Assembly (NCBI GenBank): GCA_963732635.1
Contig: CAVTAL010000003.1
Span: 181,451 to 245,450 of the forward strand
Direction: 5' to 3'
Length of the DNA: 64,000 nt
Origin: JAKFWF01 sp963732635
Lineage (GTDB): Bacteria > Pseudomonadota > Alphaproteobacteria > Rhizobiales > Hyphomicrobiaceae
The position numbers were made by a program, and so were the translations under genes. The stretch's first letter is position 1, and each line of letters opens with the position of its first letter. This document shows positions 17,730-26,987 of this stretch, one piece after another. The notes under the pieces were generated by a model. The model saw nothing but the letters and a program-made list of their open reading frames with translations. It was not told where the DNA came from and searched no databases.

Positions 17730-18487
17730 ACATTCATTCTGTTGGGGCGATCTATTACTTCGAGATGGCGCGCTTCATGCGCACGCCAATGGGCAGCATC
17801 CTGTCGCCGGTGCTGTCGACCGCGCTCTACTTCATTGTATTTGGCGCCGCCATCGGCGACCGCATGGCGGAGGTCGGCGGCGTCGCTTATGGCGCGTTCA
17901 TCGTACCGGGTCTCGTCATGATGTCGCTGTTGACGCAGAGCGTATCGAATGCCTCGTTCGGCATCTACTTTCCGCGCTTCACGGGCACCATTTATGAGAT
18001 TCTGTCGGCGCCGGTGTCGGCGATCGAGATCGTGATCGGATATGTCGGGGCGGCGGCGACCAAGTCCATCGTCATCGGATTGATCACGTTGGCGACGGCC
18101 GCGCTGTTCGTGCCGCTGCACATCGCGCACCCGTTCTGGATGATGGTGGTAATGGTGCTGACGACGGTGACGTTCAGCCTGCTTGGCTTCATCATCGGCA
18201 TCTGGGCTGACGGCTTCGAGCGGCTGCAGATCATTCCGCTGCTGGTGATCGGGCCGCTGACGTTTCTCGGCGGCGCCTTCTATTCGATCGATATGCTGCC
18301 ACCGTTCTGGCGGACGGTGTCGTTGTTCAATCCGGTGGTGTATCTGGTCAGCGCCTTCCGCTGGAGCTTCTACGGCGCGTCCGACGTCAATATTGCTGTC
18401 AGCGTGGTCGTGACGCTCGGCTTTTTCGCAGCATGCCTGGCCGCCGTTTGGTGGATCTTCAAGACCGGCTATCGGCTGAAGAACTGA
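17726..18487 (+). CDS. ABC-2 type exporter, permease (YadH-like)
   Basis: A 253-residue membrane protein with six predicted helices, partner of the upstream ATPase. The ABC-2 signature is the GPLTFLGGAFYSIDMLPPFWRTVSLFNPVVYLVSAFRWSF region at about residues 170-212. The amphipathic start IYYFEMARFMRTPMGSI is typical of YadH/NodJ-like permeases. Its last 29 bp overlap the convergent ogt gene. Confidence 0.93.
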
Positions 18488-19052
18488 CGACGCGGGTTTC
18501 CAGGCCAGCGAACAGTGGCAACTCGGCCGCGAGGCTGACGCCTTCCAGGCCAAGCAGCCGTTGCTTGGTGAGCGCACCGCCAAACGCCGAAAATCCGCCG
18601 ACCTTGCGGTTGGCGGCGAGCACCCGGTGACAGGGAATGATGATCGGGATCGGATTGCGCGCCATCGCCTGACCGACGGCGCGTGATGACCCAGGCGAGC
18701 CAGCGCGTTCAGCAAGTTCGCCGTATGTCGCCAATTTACCCCAACCAATCGCGCGGTTGAGCCGGTATATCGTCTGGAAAAACGGCGGCGTATCGCCGAG
18801 GTCGAGTTTGATGTCGGCAAAATCCACCGGTTGGCCATCGAAGTAGCGTTGCAGTGCTTGAACGACGAGGGCAATGCTGGCCGGCGGTTCGACGGGGTTT
18901 AGCAGTTGCCCCCGCGCCTGCAGGCGTCGCTCGGTCGCTAGACGATTCTCCTCAGGCAATTGCAGGCGCGTGATGCCGCGCCCGCTCCAGGCCAGACCGC
19001 AGCTGCCGAAGGCGGTGGCAAACAGGTGATAACCCAGGTCTTCCGACTTCAT
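18459..19052 (-). CDS. ogt: methylated-DNA-[protein]-cysteine S-methyltransferase
   Basis: A 197-residue suicide DNA-repair protein that transfers alkyl groups from O6-alkylguanine to its own cysteine. The active site is IIIPCHRVLAANRKVGGF, with the DNA-binding recognition helix in GSSRAVGQAMARNPIP before it. AGGAGG precedes ATG 19052. It is the last gene of a minus-strand group DUF1127-VOC-ogt, 28 bp after the VOC gene. The shared operators upstream of that group could place it under the YafY-type regulator. Confidence 0.93.
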   Translation of the reverse strand: MKSEDLGYHLFATAFGSCGLAWSGRGITRLQLPEENRLATERRLQARGQLLNPVEPPASIALVVQALQRYFDGQPVDFADIKLDLGDTPPFFQTIYRLNRAIGWGKLATYGELAERAGSPGSSRAVGQAMARNPIPIIIPCHRVLAANRKVGGFSAFGGALTKQRLLGLEGVSLAAELPLFAGLETRVVSSSADSRS

Positions 19053-19080
19053 CGCCGCCTCCTGCCCGGATCAACCCAGA

Positions 19081-19458
19081 TCAGCTCTGGGCCGCACAAT
19101 ACGCTTCGATTCGATAGCCGTCAGGATCGATCACGAAGGCGGCGTAGTAGTTCGCCCCGTAATCTTCGCGCAGGCCTGGTGGTCCATTGTCGCGCCCGCC
19201 ATTCTTAAGCGCCGCCGCATGAAACGCATCGACGCTCTTTCGCGTCGGTGCGTCGAAGCAGAAATGCAACCCGGATTTTTCATCCGCCGCCACCGGGCTT
19301 TTCGACGTACCGATCCAAAGCGCCACCGCCTTGGCGCCATACCCAAGAGAATCTTCGCCCTCGCTCAGGCATTTGTAGCCGAGCGGCTGCAGCGCCGCAT
19401 TGTAGAATACCTTCGATTTTGCGACGTCACGGACGCCGATGGAAACGTGATTGAGCAT
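19081..19458 (-). CDS. VOC (glyoxalase/bleomycin-resistance) family protein
   Basis: A 125-residue single VOC unit with two beta-alpha-beta-beta-beta modules. Likely metal-ligand positions are His in MLNHVSIGVRD, His in SGLHFCFDAP and Glu in GYRIEAYCA. The NYYAAFVIDPDGYRIEAYC end is the standard VOC C-terminus. GGAG lies 7 nt before ATG 19458. In alphaproteobacteria such proteins are often paired with a YafY/WYL regulator, as here. The substrate is unknown. Confidence 0.88.
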   Translation of the reverse strand: MLNHVSIGVRDVAKSKVFYNAALQPLGYKCLSEGEDSLGYGAKAVALWIGTSKSPVAADEKSGLHFCFDAPTRKSVDAFHAAALKNGGRDNGPPGLREDYGANYYAAFVIDPDGYRIEAYCAAQS

Positions 19459-19497
19459 GATGAAACTCCTGGCTGGTTGAATATTATGCCGGTCGTG

Positions 19498-19764
19498 CTA
19501 GCCGCGCGCTACAACGCCGCCGAACTCAATCATTCGCTGTCGCCGCTCGTGGCTCTTTGAGCGCACCACCGAATCGATTTCGCTGCGGTCGAGCCCGATG
19601 TCGCTCAGCGTGCGGTCGTCGAGGCCTTGCAAGGTGAAGACGGTGGCCTTGAGCCGACGCCGCAGCAGGTATGTCTGCCAGCCGGCCTTGAAGCGCGCGG
19701 CTAGCCGGCCGGCGGCGGAGGTCTCTGTTGCGCGGGAATGGGTCGCATCAGTAATGCACATCAT
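19498..19764 (-). CDS. DUF1127 domain protein
   Basis: An 88-residue protein whose second half holds the DUF1127 motif: LRRRLKATVFTLQGLDDRTLSDIGLDRSEIDSVVR. This YjiS-like, arginine-rich 40-50 residue domain is abundant in Rhizobiales; some members bind RNA or affect phosphate/carbon physiology, but this one is unassigned. It is first in the minus-strand group and faces the YafY regulator gene across the two operators. Confidence 0.85.
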   Translation of the reverse strand: MMCITDATHSRATETSAAGRLAARFKAGWQTYLLRRRLKATVFTLQGLDDRTLSDIGLDRSEIDSVVRSKSHERRQRMIEFGGVVARG

Positions 19765-19843
19765 GACAACTCTCCTTCAGTCACTCGTTGAGGGCGACGG
19801 CGTCGTCGTGTCACCCGGCTGAATGCAACATGCGCCAGCCCCA

Positions 19844-19895
19844 CTGACAGCCTGTTGTCAGTAGGGTTGAGAGGCTCCTGACAGCGTGGTGTCAG
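19844..19895. promoter_or_regulatory. two palindromic operators for the YafY-type regulator
   Basis: CTGACAGCCTGTTGTCAG at 19844-19861 and CTGACAGCGTGGTGTCAG at 19878-19895 are palindromes (CTGACA-N6-TGTCAG), each followed by TAGGGTT, 34 bp apart, in the divergent intergenic region. They lie 57-108 bp before the regulator start, so autoregulation plus control of DUF1127-VOC-ogt is likely. Confidence 0.7.
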
Positions 19896-19951
19896 TAGGG
19901 TTAGGCTAGAGCTGGCGTCTGCCCTCGAATTGACCCCCAAGGAAATCGCCC

Positions 19952-20674
19952 GTGCGCCGCGCCGACCGACTATTCGAGATCATCCAGTTGCTGCGCCGCA
20001 AGACGCACGGCTCGGTGCGCGCCCGCGACCTGGGCCAGGCGCTGGAGGTGTCCGATCGCACGATCTACCGCGATATCCAGGATCTGATTTCGAGTGGCGT
20101 GCCGATCGAGGGCGAAGCCGGCGTCGGCTATGTACTCAAGGCTGGCTTCGACATGCCGCCTTTGATGTTCAAGGAACAGGAGATCGAGGCTCTGGTGCTT
20201 GGTGCGCGCATCGTCGAAACCATGGCGGACGCGCAACTGGCCGCGGCAGCGAGCGATGCCATCGCCAAGATCGAGGCGGTAATCCCCGACCGCTTGCGCG
20301 GATACATGGCCAATACCGCACTGCTGGCGCCGGCTTCGACCTACATGGAGCCGGTCAAGTTCGACCTCGCGGACTTGCGCCGCGCACTGCGCCTGCGGTT
20401 CAAGGTGAGTTTCGGGTATACCGACATCGAGGGCTTGCCGTCCGAACGCACCGTCAGGCCGCTATCGCTCGCCTACTTCGGCCCCGTTTGGATGTTGGCG
20501 GCGTGGTGCGAACTGCGCGATGGCTTCCGCACCTTCCGGCTCGACCGCATCGAAGGCTTTCGGCTGGAGGAGGAGCAGTTCCGCCATGAGCCTGGCAAGA
20601 CGCTGCACGATTTCCTCAAGCGCCCGCAGGCGTGGACACGCACGCGCCGGCCCATCGATCAGGCCGACGAGTGA
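19952..20674 (+). CDS. YafY family transcriptional regulator (HTH-11 and WYL domains)
   Basis: A 240-residue regulator. Residues about 5-60 form the HTH-11 winged helix (RADRLFEIIQLLRRKTHGSV, then LGQALEVSDRTIYRDIQDL). A WYL domain follows from about residue 145, with the pocket region RPLSLAYFGPVWMLAAWCELR and the C-terminal FRTFRLDRIEGF. WYL domains sense small ligands or nucleic-acid damage products in other systems. Translation starts at GTG 19952. Two matched palindromes stand upstream and the VOC/ogt group is divergent, so it probably represses both directions. Confidence 0.88.
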   Translation: MRRADRLFEIIQLLRRKTHGSVRARDLGQALEVSDRTIYRDIQDLISSGVPIEGEAGVGYVLKAGFDMPPLMFKEQEIEALVLGARIVETMADAQLAAAASDAIAKIEAVIPDRLRGYMANTALLAPASTYMEPVKFDLADLRRALRLRFKVSFGYTDIEGLPSERTVRPLSLAYFGPVWMLAAWCELRDGFRTFRLDRIEGFRLEEEQFRHEPGKTLHDFLKRPQAWTRTRRPIDQADE

Positions 20675-20773
20675 ACGGGTGGCCGCCTTCGCGGGTTGAC
20701 CCGGTCGCGGCTAATCCTTAGGTATCGCGCCGGTCGTGCCGGGTGTGTCCTGAGCGCGCGAGGAGGCATGCCG

Positions 20774-22009
20774 ATGACCACCGCCAGTTCCGCGAATGAT
20801 GCCCGGTCGCTGAAAGCGCCCGCCCCTTGGGCCGACGTACCGAAGACTGCCCGTCTCGTGCTCGCCGACGGCACGGTGATTTCCGGGCACGGTCTCGGCG
20901 CCACCGGCTCGGCGGTCGGCGAGGTCTGCTTCAATACGGCGATCACCGGCTACCAGGAAATCCTGACCGACCCGTCGTACGCCGGCCAGATCATCACCTT
21001 CACGTTCCCGCACATCGGCAACGTCGGCGCCAATCGCGAGGACACCGAGACTTCTAACCTCGCCATGCGCTCGGGCGTGCGCGGTTGCGTGTTGCGGGCG
21101 GACGTTACCGGGCCCTCGAACTATCGCTCGACGGAGCACCTGGACCACTGGCTGAAGGCGCGTGGCATCATCGCCATTGCCGGAATCGATACCCGGGCAC
21201 TGACGGCGCTGATCCGCGACAATGGCATGCCGAACGGCGTCATCGCGCACGAACCGTCGGCCAAGTTCGATCTCGCCAAGCTCAAGGCCGACGCCAAGGC
21301 CTGGCCGGGGTTGAACGGGATGGATCTGGTCCCCGATGTCACCGTCGGCCAGACCACCACCTGGGACGAAATGCGCTGGGTGTGGGGCAAAGGCTACCAG
21401 CCTCAGAAAGCGGTGGAGTTCCACGTCGTCGCCATCGACTACGGCTTGAAGCGCAACATCCTGCGGTGCCTGGCGAGCGCTGGTTGTTCCGTCACCGTGG
21501 TGCCGGCGACCACGACCGCCGACGACATCCTCGCCCGCAAACCAGACGGTATTTTCCTGTCGAACGGTCCAGGCGATCCGGCGGCGACGGGCAAGTATGC
21601 GGTGCCGGAAATTAAGCAGCTGGTGGCAAGCGGCCTGCCGGTTTTTGGCATCTGTCTCGGTCACCAGATGCTTGGCATCGCGCTCGGCGCGACGACGAAG
21701 AAGATGCATCAGGGCCACCACGGTGCCAATCATCCGGTAAAGGATTATGTCACCGGCAAAGTCGAGATTACCTCGATAAATCACGGTTTCGCGGTCGATC
21801 GCGATAGCCTGCCCAAGGGTGTCGAGGAGACCCACGTATCGCTGTTCGACGGCTCCAACGCCGGCCTGACCCTGAAGGGCAAGCCAGTCTTCTCGGTGCA
21901 ATACCACCCGGAAGCCTCGCCCGGTCCCCAGGACAGCCATTACCTGTTTACCCGTTTCACCAACCTGATGCGCATAGCCAAGGGCAAGAAGCCCGTCGCC
22001 GAACGGTAA
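20774..22009 (+). CDS. carA: carbamoyl-phosphate synthase small subunit
   Basis: A 411-residue glutaminase subunit that supplies ammonia to CarB for arginine and pyrimidine synthesis. The N-terminal CPSase_sm_chain domain shows LVLADGTVISGHGLGA, and GEVCFNTAITGYQEILTDPSYAGQII follows. The class I glutamine amidotransferase triad is Cys in VFGICLGHQMLGIALG and His/Glu in SVQYHPEASPGP. AGGAGG at 20761-20766 is 7 nt before ATG 20774 and only 1 nt before ATG 20768, so 20774 is chosen. carB is not in the window. Confidence 0.97.
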   Translation: MTTASSANDARSLKAPAPWADVPKTARLVLADGTVISGHGLGATGSAVGEVCFNTAITGYQEILTDPSYAGQIITFTFPHIGNVGANREDTETSNLAMRSGVRGCVLRADVTGPSNYRSTEHLDHWLKARGIIAIAGIDTRALTALIRDNGMPNGVIAHEPSAKFDLAKLKADAKAWPGLNGMDLVPDVTVGQTTTWDEMRWVWGKGYQPQKAVEFHVVAIDYGLKRNILRCLASAGCSVTVVPATTTADDILARKPDGIFLSNGPGDPAATGKYAVPEIKQLVASGLPVFGICLGHQMLGIALGATTKKMHQGHHGANHPVKDYVTGKVEITSINHGFAVDRDSLPKGVEETHVSLFDGSNAGLTLKGKPVFSVQYHPEASPGPQDSHYLFTRFTNLMRIAKGKKPVAER

Positions 22010-22058
22010 GCGGTGGCGACGCCAGGTCACCGAAGTGCGATGGGGGACAAGATAACTC

Positions 22059-23606
22059 ATGCAGGTGCGGCGGTGGTTTGATGCTGAGGTCTGGCGGCTC
22101 GAACCCAATCTTTGGGTTCTGGTGATCGCCACGTTCATAGCCACCTTCACATTTGTCACGACCCCGTGGCTGGCACTTGCCGCCTGTGGCGTCATCATTG
22201 CCGCGACGATGTACGTGGCGGGACAAGGCGAATTGCAAGTCAGCTTGCGGCCGATGCCGAACTGGCTGATCGTCGGCGGTATCGGCACTGGGTATATCCT
22301 CGTTTCGATCTTGTGGTCGGGTGATCCTCGTTCGACGGCACTGTCGGCACTGATTCTTGCGCTGTTGCTGATCGGCGCGCACGTCGCCCTCAGTGCACTG
22401 GAGGCATTGCCGTTGGCAGCGCTTGAACACATGTCGCGGACGATGCTCGTCGCACTGATCCTGGCGCTGCTGTTTTTGCTCAGCGAGGAATTGTCGAACC
22501 ACGCAATCAAGCGCGGCCTTTCCTGGCCGTTTCGGGCCGTGCGATGGCGCGACGGCGGGCTTTCTGTCGACTGGGCGATGAGGGCGGTAAAGATCTCTCC
22601 GGCCGCCATCAAGTGGAACATGCCGGCGCTCAGCTTCCTGCTATGGCCGACGCTGTTGATCTGTGCGTTGCAGATCGGCTGGCGGCAGTCACGGTGGCCG
22701 CAGTTGGCGATCGGAGGTGCTGCTTTCCTGCTGATCATGTTGTCGGATCATCGCACGTCGCAGGTGGCATTTGTCCTGGCGGTGGCGGTGTTCGGCGTGG
22801 CTTGGCTCTATCCGGCGCGCGCTCGGCAGGCGCTGATGGCGCTGTGGGTTATGAGCTTCGTGGCGATCATTCCGCTGGCGCAGGCCGCCTATGACGCCAA
22901 GCTGCATCTTGGCGGGCAGGTCGGCCCGACCATGGCGGCGCGGATCATCCTGTGGAACTACACCGCCGTTGAGGTGCCGAAGCACCCGATCATCGGTGTT
23001 GGCGCCGCCGCTACCCGCCTGATCGACAACCAGCGGGAAGCCCTGTCGCCGGCACCACAGCCGGCCGGCTACTTCTATCAGTTGCGGACGGGGCCGCATG
23101 CGCACGATGTATTTCTGCAGAGCTGGTACGAACTGGGCGCTCTGGGCACTTTGCTGTTCATGGCTTTCGGTCTCGGTGTATTGGCCACGATCGCGGCGGC
23201 GCCGAGGGAGGCGCAGCCTTACTTGCTCGCTGCCGCCACCACTGTATGGGTGACCAGCGCCGCGAGCTTCGGCTTGTTCGAGCCCTGGTTCATGGGCGCC
23301 TACGCGATGGGCGGCATTGGCATCGGGCGTGGCCGTCGCCTATCGACGGCGGCTAGCATAGGCACTGTTGTTCCACATCGGGTTGCCCGTTGGTCCAATT
23401 CCGGCCATAAGGCGGGGCTTTCTGGTGCGCCGGGCGGCAATTCGCACGCCAACCGTCCACGTTCAGCCCTGCCATGGAGTTGCCCCCGATGCGCTTTCTC
23501 ACTCTCGTCGCCGCCGTTCTCATTGGCTTTGGCATTCAATCGACCGCCCAGGCGCAGACCGCCGCGCCGGCGCTCGATCCGGCCAACACGCTCATTCTGG
23601 AACTGA
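22059..23606 (+). CDS. O-antigen ligase family membrane protein, probable 3' frameshift
   Basis: A polytopic protein with about 11 hydrophobic segments and a large loop containing GVGAAATRLID and TGPHAHDVFLQSWYELG. The HxxxxQ.W.ELG motif is typical of Wzy_C/O-antigen ligase proteins, which join glycans to lipid A core or polymerise them. As annotated it runs 515 residues, but the last 90 overlap the cyclophilin gene by 133 bp and look nonsensical. Removing one G from the GGG at 23325-23327 gives GVAVAYRRRLA and a stop at 23361, a natural end. No glycan cluster is adjacent, so the substrate is unknown. Confidence 0.75.
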   Translation: MQVRRWFDAEVWRLEPNLWVLVIATFIATFTFVTTPWLALAACGVIIAATMYVAGQGELQVSLRPMPNWLIVGGIGTGYILVSILWSGDPRSTALSALILALLLIGAHVALSALEALPLAALEHMSRTMLVALILALLFLLSEELSNHAIKRGLSWPFRAVRWRDGGLSVDWAMRAVKISPAAIKWNMPALSFLLWPTLLICALQIGWRQSRWPQLAIGGAAFLLIMLSDHRTSQVAFVLAVAVFGVAWLYPARARQALMALWVMSFVAIIPLAQAAYDAKLHLGGQVGPTMAARIILWNYTAVEVPKHPIIGVGAAATRLIDNQREALSPAPQPAGYFYQLRTGPHAHDVFLQSWYELGALGTLLFMAFGLGVLATIAAAPREAQPYLLAAATTVWVTSAASFGLFEPWFMGAYAMGGIGIGRGRRLSTAASIGTVVPHRVARWSNSGHKAGLSGAPGGNSHANRPRSALPWSCPRCAFSLSSPPFSLALAFNRPPRRRPPRRRSIRPTRSFWN

Positions 23607-24052
23607 AGAGCGGCAAGGTGACGATCGAACTGTTGCCGAAGCTGGCGCCGAAGCACGTCGAGCGCGTCAAGCAACTCGCCAAGGACAAGTTCTACGACGG
23701 CATCAAATGGCATCGCGTCATCGCGGGCTTCATGGCCCAGTCGGGCGACCCGACCGGCACCGGCACCGGTGGCTCGAAGTACGGCAACCTGCCGGCTGAA
23801 TTCACGCCGACACCGTTCAATCGCGGTGTCGTCGGCGCTGCTCGCTCGGCCTCCAAGGACAGCGCCAACAGCCAGTTCTTCATCATGTTCGCTGCGAACT
23901 CCGGCCTCAACGGCGAGTACACGGTATGGGGCCGCGTCGTCGATGGCATGATGGCGGTCGATGCGATCAAGAAGGGTGCATCGGGTTCCGGCACGGTCGA
24001 CCAGCCCGACGTCATCGTGAAGGCCTATCTGGCCTCCGATGCGAAGAAGTGA
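23474..24052 (+). CDS. periplasmic cyclophilin-type peptidyl-prolyl cis-trans isomerase
   Basis: A 192-residue protein (ATG 23489 is an alternative start). Residues about 1-28 form a signal peptide (MRFLTLVAAVLIGFGIQSTAQA). The cyclophilin domain has FYDGIKWHRVIAGFMAQSGDP, GTGTGGSKYGNLPAEF, SANSQFFIMFA and TVWGRVVDGM, so catalysis of proline isomerisation in the periplasm is expected. A cytoplasmic paralogue follows 145 bp downstream, a pairing common in Rhizobiales. Confidence 0.93.
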   Translation: MELPPMRFLTLVAAVLIGFGIQSTAQAQTAAPALDPANTLILELKSGKVTIELLPKLAPKHVERVKQLAKDKFYDGIKWHRVIAGFMAQSGDPTGTGTGGSKYGNLPAEFTPTPFNRGVVGAARSASKDSANSQFFIMFAANSGLNGEYTVWGRVVDGMMAVDAIKKGASGSGTVDQPDVIVKAYLASDAKK

Positions 24053-24197
24053 GGGGAAGTCGGAAGCCGGAAGTCAGAAATCGGAATTCAGAATGTATCC
24101 GGTGTCTGCTGCACGCTTTGGCTTCCGATCGCCGCCGTCCACTGTCTTCCGACTTCCGACTTCCGATTTCTGACTTCGTCCCGAGAGGAACCAAAAA
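24053..24197. repeat. long inverted repeat between the two cyclophilin genes
   Basis: A perfect 17-bp inverted pair GAAGTCAGAAATCGGAA at 24070-24086 and its complement at 24161-24177, each embedded in further GGAAGTCGGAAG-type units. The same kind of degenerate GAAGTCGN units recurs near 10,360 and 54,730. Confidence 0.75.
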
Positions 24198-24677
24198 ATG
24201 GCCACCATCAAAGACCCCGAGAATACACTGATCATCGAGACCACCAAGGGGCGCGTCGTCGTCGAAATGCGTCCTGATCTGGCGCCAAAGCACGTCGCGC
24301 ACATCAAGGCGCTGGCGCGCGACGGCTTTTACGACGGCATCGTCTTTCACCGCGTGATCGAGGGCTTCATGGCCCAGACTGGCTGCCCCAAGGGCACCGG
24401 CACCGGCGGCTCGGACAAGCCGAACCTTAAGGCCGAGTTCAACGCCGAGCCGCATGTGCGTGGTGTCTGCTCGATGGCACGTTCGTCGAGCCCCGACAGC
24501 GCCAACAGCCAGTTCTTCATCTGCTTCGACGACGCCCGCTTCCTCGACAAGCAGTACACCGCCTGGGGCAAGGTGGTCGAGGGCATGGAGAACGTCGACA
24601 AGATCAAGAAGGGCGAGCCTGTGCGCGATCCCGACAAGATGATCTCGATGAAAGTCGCCGCCGACATCAAGGCGTGA
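24198..24677 (+). CDS. ppiB: cytoplasmic cyclophilin-type peptidyl-prolyl isomerase
   Basis: A 159-residue cyclophilin without signal peptide, close in sequence to the upstream secreted paralogue. Active-site blocks are FYDGIVFHRVIEGFMAQTG, GTGTGGSDKPNLKAEF, SANSQFFICFDDARFLDKQYT and AWGKVVEGMENVD. It likely assists folding of cytosolic proteins. GAGAGGAACC lies upstream of ATG 24198. queA follows 32 bp downstream, so the three genes may be co-transcribed. Confidence 0.93.
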   Translation: MATIKDPENTLIIETTKGRVVVEMRPDLAPKHVAHIKALARDGFYDGIVFHRVIEGFMAQTGCPKGTGTGGSDKPNLKAEFNAEPHVRGVCSMARSSSPDSANSQFFICFDDARFLDKQYTAWGKVVEGMENVDKIKKGEPVRDPDKMISMKVAADIKA

Positions 24678-24709
24678 GCGCGTCGGTGCGCACTTGAGGA
24701 TAGCCCATC

Positions 24710-25781
24710 GTGCGCACCGACCTGTTCGACTTCGAATTGCCTGACGAGCGTATCGCGCTGGCGCCGGCTTCGCCGCGCGATGCGGCGCGGCTGCTGGTCG
24801 TACATCCCGGGTCAACTGCTGGAAGATCGCAGCGTGCGCGACCTGCCGTCGCTGCTGCAGCCGGGCGACGCGATGGTGTTCAACGACACCCGCGTCATTC
24901 CGGCAGCGCTCGACGGCGAGCGCGTACGTGACGGCAACGTCGCGCATATCTCGCTTAACCTGCATAAGCGCATCGACGCCTCGCGCTGGGCGGCGTTTGC
25001 ACGGCCAGCCAAGAAGCTGCAATCAGGCGACCGGCTGCGTTTCGGTCACGGCAACTCGATGTGCATGTTGGGAACCTTGGAAGCGACCGTCGCGGCCAAG
25101 GGCGAGGCCGGCGAGGTCGAGATTGCATTCGATCTTTCAGGGCCCGATTTGGACGCTGCGATCGCGGCCGTCGGCTTCATGCCGCTGCCGCCTTATATCG
25201 CGGCCAAGCGTCCAGCTGCAGAGCAGGATGCGCGCGACTACCAAACCATCTATGCCGTTCGCGAAGGCGCGGTCGCAGCTCCCACCGCCGGCCTGCACTT
25301 TACCGAGCGGTTGTTTGCGGATCTCGACGCGCGGGGAATTTCACGCCACTTCGTGACCCTGCACGTCGGCGCCGGCACGTTTTTGCCGGTCAAGGTCGAT
25401 GATACCGCTGATCATAAGATGCATGCCGAGTGGGGCGAGGTTAGTGCCGAAACAGCGGCGGCGCTCAATGCGGTTCGCCAACGGGGTGGCCGCGTCGTGG
25501 CCGTCGGCACGACAGCCCTGCGCCTACTCGAAAGCGCCACCGGTTCCGATGGCTACCTCGCAGCTTGGACTGGCGATACGGCGATCTTCATTACGCCCGG
25601 CTATCGGTTCAGGGCGGTCGATATCCTGATGACCAACTTCCACCTGCCGCGCTCGACCCTGTTCATGCTGGTGTCGGCATTCAGCGGTCTTGACGTCATG
25701 CAAGGGGCCTACGCGCATGCGATTGCCACCAACTACCGGTTCTATTCGTTCGGCGACGCCTCGTTGCTGTTTAAGGCTTGA
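24710..25781 (+). pseudogene. queA: S-adenosylmethionine:tRNA ribosyltransferase-isomerase, single frameshift
   Basis: QueA transfers the ribosyl part of SAM to 7-aminomethyl-7-deazaguanine in tRNA, making epoxyqueuosine. The normal N-terminus LFDFELPDERIALAPASPRD, then AARLLVVHPG, starts at GTG 24710, but an apparent extra base in cccggg (24806-24811) ends that frame. The remainder (LLEDRSVRDLPSLLQPGDAM, FNDTRVIPA, then TAGLHFTERLFADL, FVTLHVGAGTFLPV and the C-terminal FHLPRSTLFMLVSAFSG) is intact one base on. All later motifs are conserved, which argues for an insertion error over real decay. tgt does not follow. Confidence 0.85.
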
Positions 25782-25972
25782 TTAGATTTTCTTACCAAAT
25801 GGTTGAGCAAAACGTCGCCAATTTTTGCCGCAATTTCAGTGCCGGTTAAGCAAACCGAAGCGATCGCTGAGTTACTTTGTCGACGCAGTTGAAACCGGAT
25901 CGCCTCGCCCGCGTAGATGTAGGGGGCAGTGCATGATCCATCGCCCGTTTGTATCCGCGTCGGAGAGCAAGA

Positions 25973-26803
25973 ATGGTTTTTGAGTTACTATCGCGCGCGC
26001 GTCGCGCGACGTGGATTGCCCCTGTAGCCTTGCTCGCCCTGCTGCCTGCGTCCGGCGCCTGGGCCGACCCGCATCCAGATGTGAGCGAAAATCCGGCAAC
26101 GATCACCTCGACCGTGCCGACGTCGGCCGCCGCCGAAGTGCCCGCCGATGAAAAGCCGGTCGCGCCGAAGCCGATCGCCGTCACGCTCAATGCCGACATC
26201 AATCTGACGACACAGCAGCTGACGGTTTCATCCGGCGGCAAGGTGCTACACGTGTGGCCGATTTCATCGGGGCGTGCGGGCTTCGAGACGCCGCGCGGCA
26301 CGTTCCGCCCGCAGTGGGCCGCCAAGATGCACTTTTCGAAGAAGTACGACGACGCGCCTATGCCGCACTCTGTGTTCTTCAACGGCGGCGTCGCAACCCA
26401 CGCAACCCAGGCGACCGGCATGCTCGGGCGACCGGCTTCGCATGGCTGTGTGCGCTTGACGCCGGCTGCTGCTGCAACTTTCTACGGTCTGGTGCACAAG
26501 CACGGCTACCAGTCGACCCGGATCGTCGTGCACGGTAGCCCGAAAGTCCGCGAAGATGCGATCGCGACCAGACGTCAGCGCGATGAAGGTCGCCAGCATG
26601 TCGCTCAGCGGCGTGTTGTTCCGCCGGGCTACGGCGGCTATGCCTATGCCCAGCCGGTTCAGGTTCGCCCGGCCTACCCTTATGGTTATGCCCCGCCTTA
26701 CGGCTACCCTCAGCCGCGCCGAGTCTACGTCATGCCATATCCGGGTGATCCGCAGCCTTATGGGCAGGTGCGTTACATGCCGCGCGGTTACGTGCGCTAT
26801 TGA
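25973..26803 (+). CDS. L,D-transpeptidase (YkuD domain)
   Basis: A 276-residue exported enzyme forming 3-3 peptidoglycan cross-links or attaching proteins to peptidoglycan. A signal peptide covers about residues 1-33 (APVALLALLPASGAWA). The YkuD domain has the catalytic block HATQATGMLGRPASHGCVRL with the active Cys and the preceding conserved His and Gly. The C-terminal 80 residues are a tyrosine/proline-rich tail (YGYAPPYGYPQPRRVY), probably disordered. ATG 25973 has GGAG 7 nt upstream; the longer TTG-initiated frame at 25949 is less likely. Confidence 0.9.
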   Translation: MVFELLSRARRATWIAPVALLALLPASGAWADPHPDVSENPATITSTVPTSAAAEVPADEKPVAPKPIAVTLNADINLTTQQLTVSSGGKVLHVWPISSGRAGFETPRGTFRPQWAAKMHFSKKYDDAPMPHSVFFNGGVATHATQATGMLGRPASHGCVRLTPAAAATFYGLVHKHGYQSTRIVVHGSPKVREDAIATRRQRDEGRQHVAQRRVVPPGYGGYAYAQPVQVRPAYPYGYAPPYGYPQPRRVYVMPYPGDPQPYGQVRYMPRGYVRY

Positions 26804-26987
26804 TGGGCATCTGCCTGCGCCGAATGCCCGCTTCGAGGGCCACGCAATCGTGCGGTTACAGCACCGACGCGATTTGCTAGATAAGGAAGATCGCCACGGT
26901 GCCGATCCGCAAGGGGGCATCGTGGTATTGTCGTTTTCCGGTTCGACCTTACGTGTTCGGAACCGATGGGTGAAGTGGGGCTGCCGC

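Noticed and set aside
20711..22738. 675-codon reverse frame
   Set aside because: Shadow of carA and the O-antigen ligase-like gene; composition is not protein-like.
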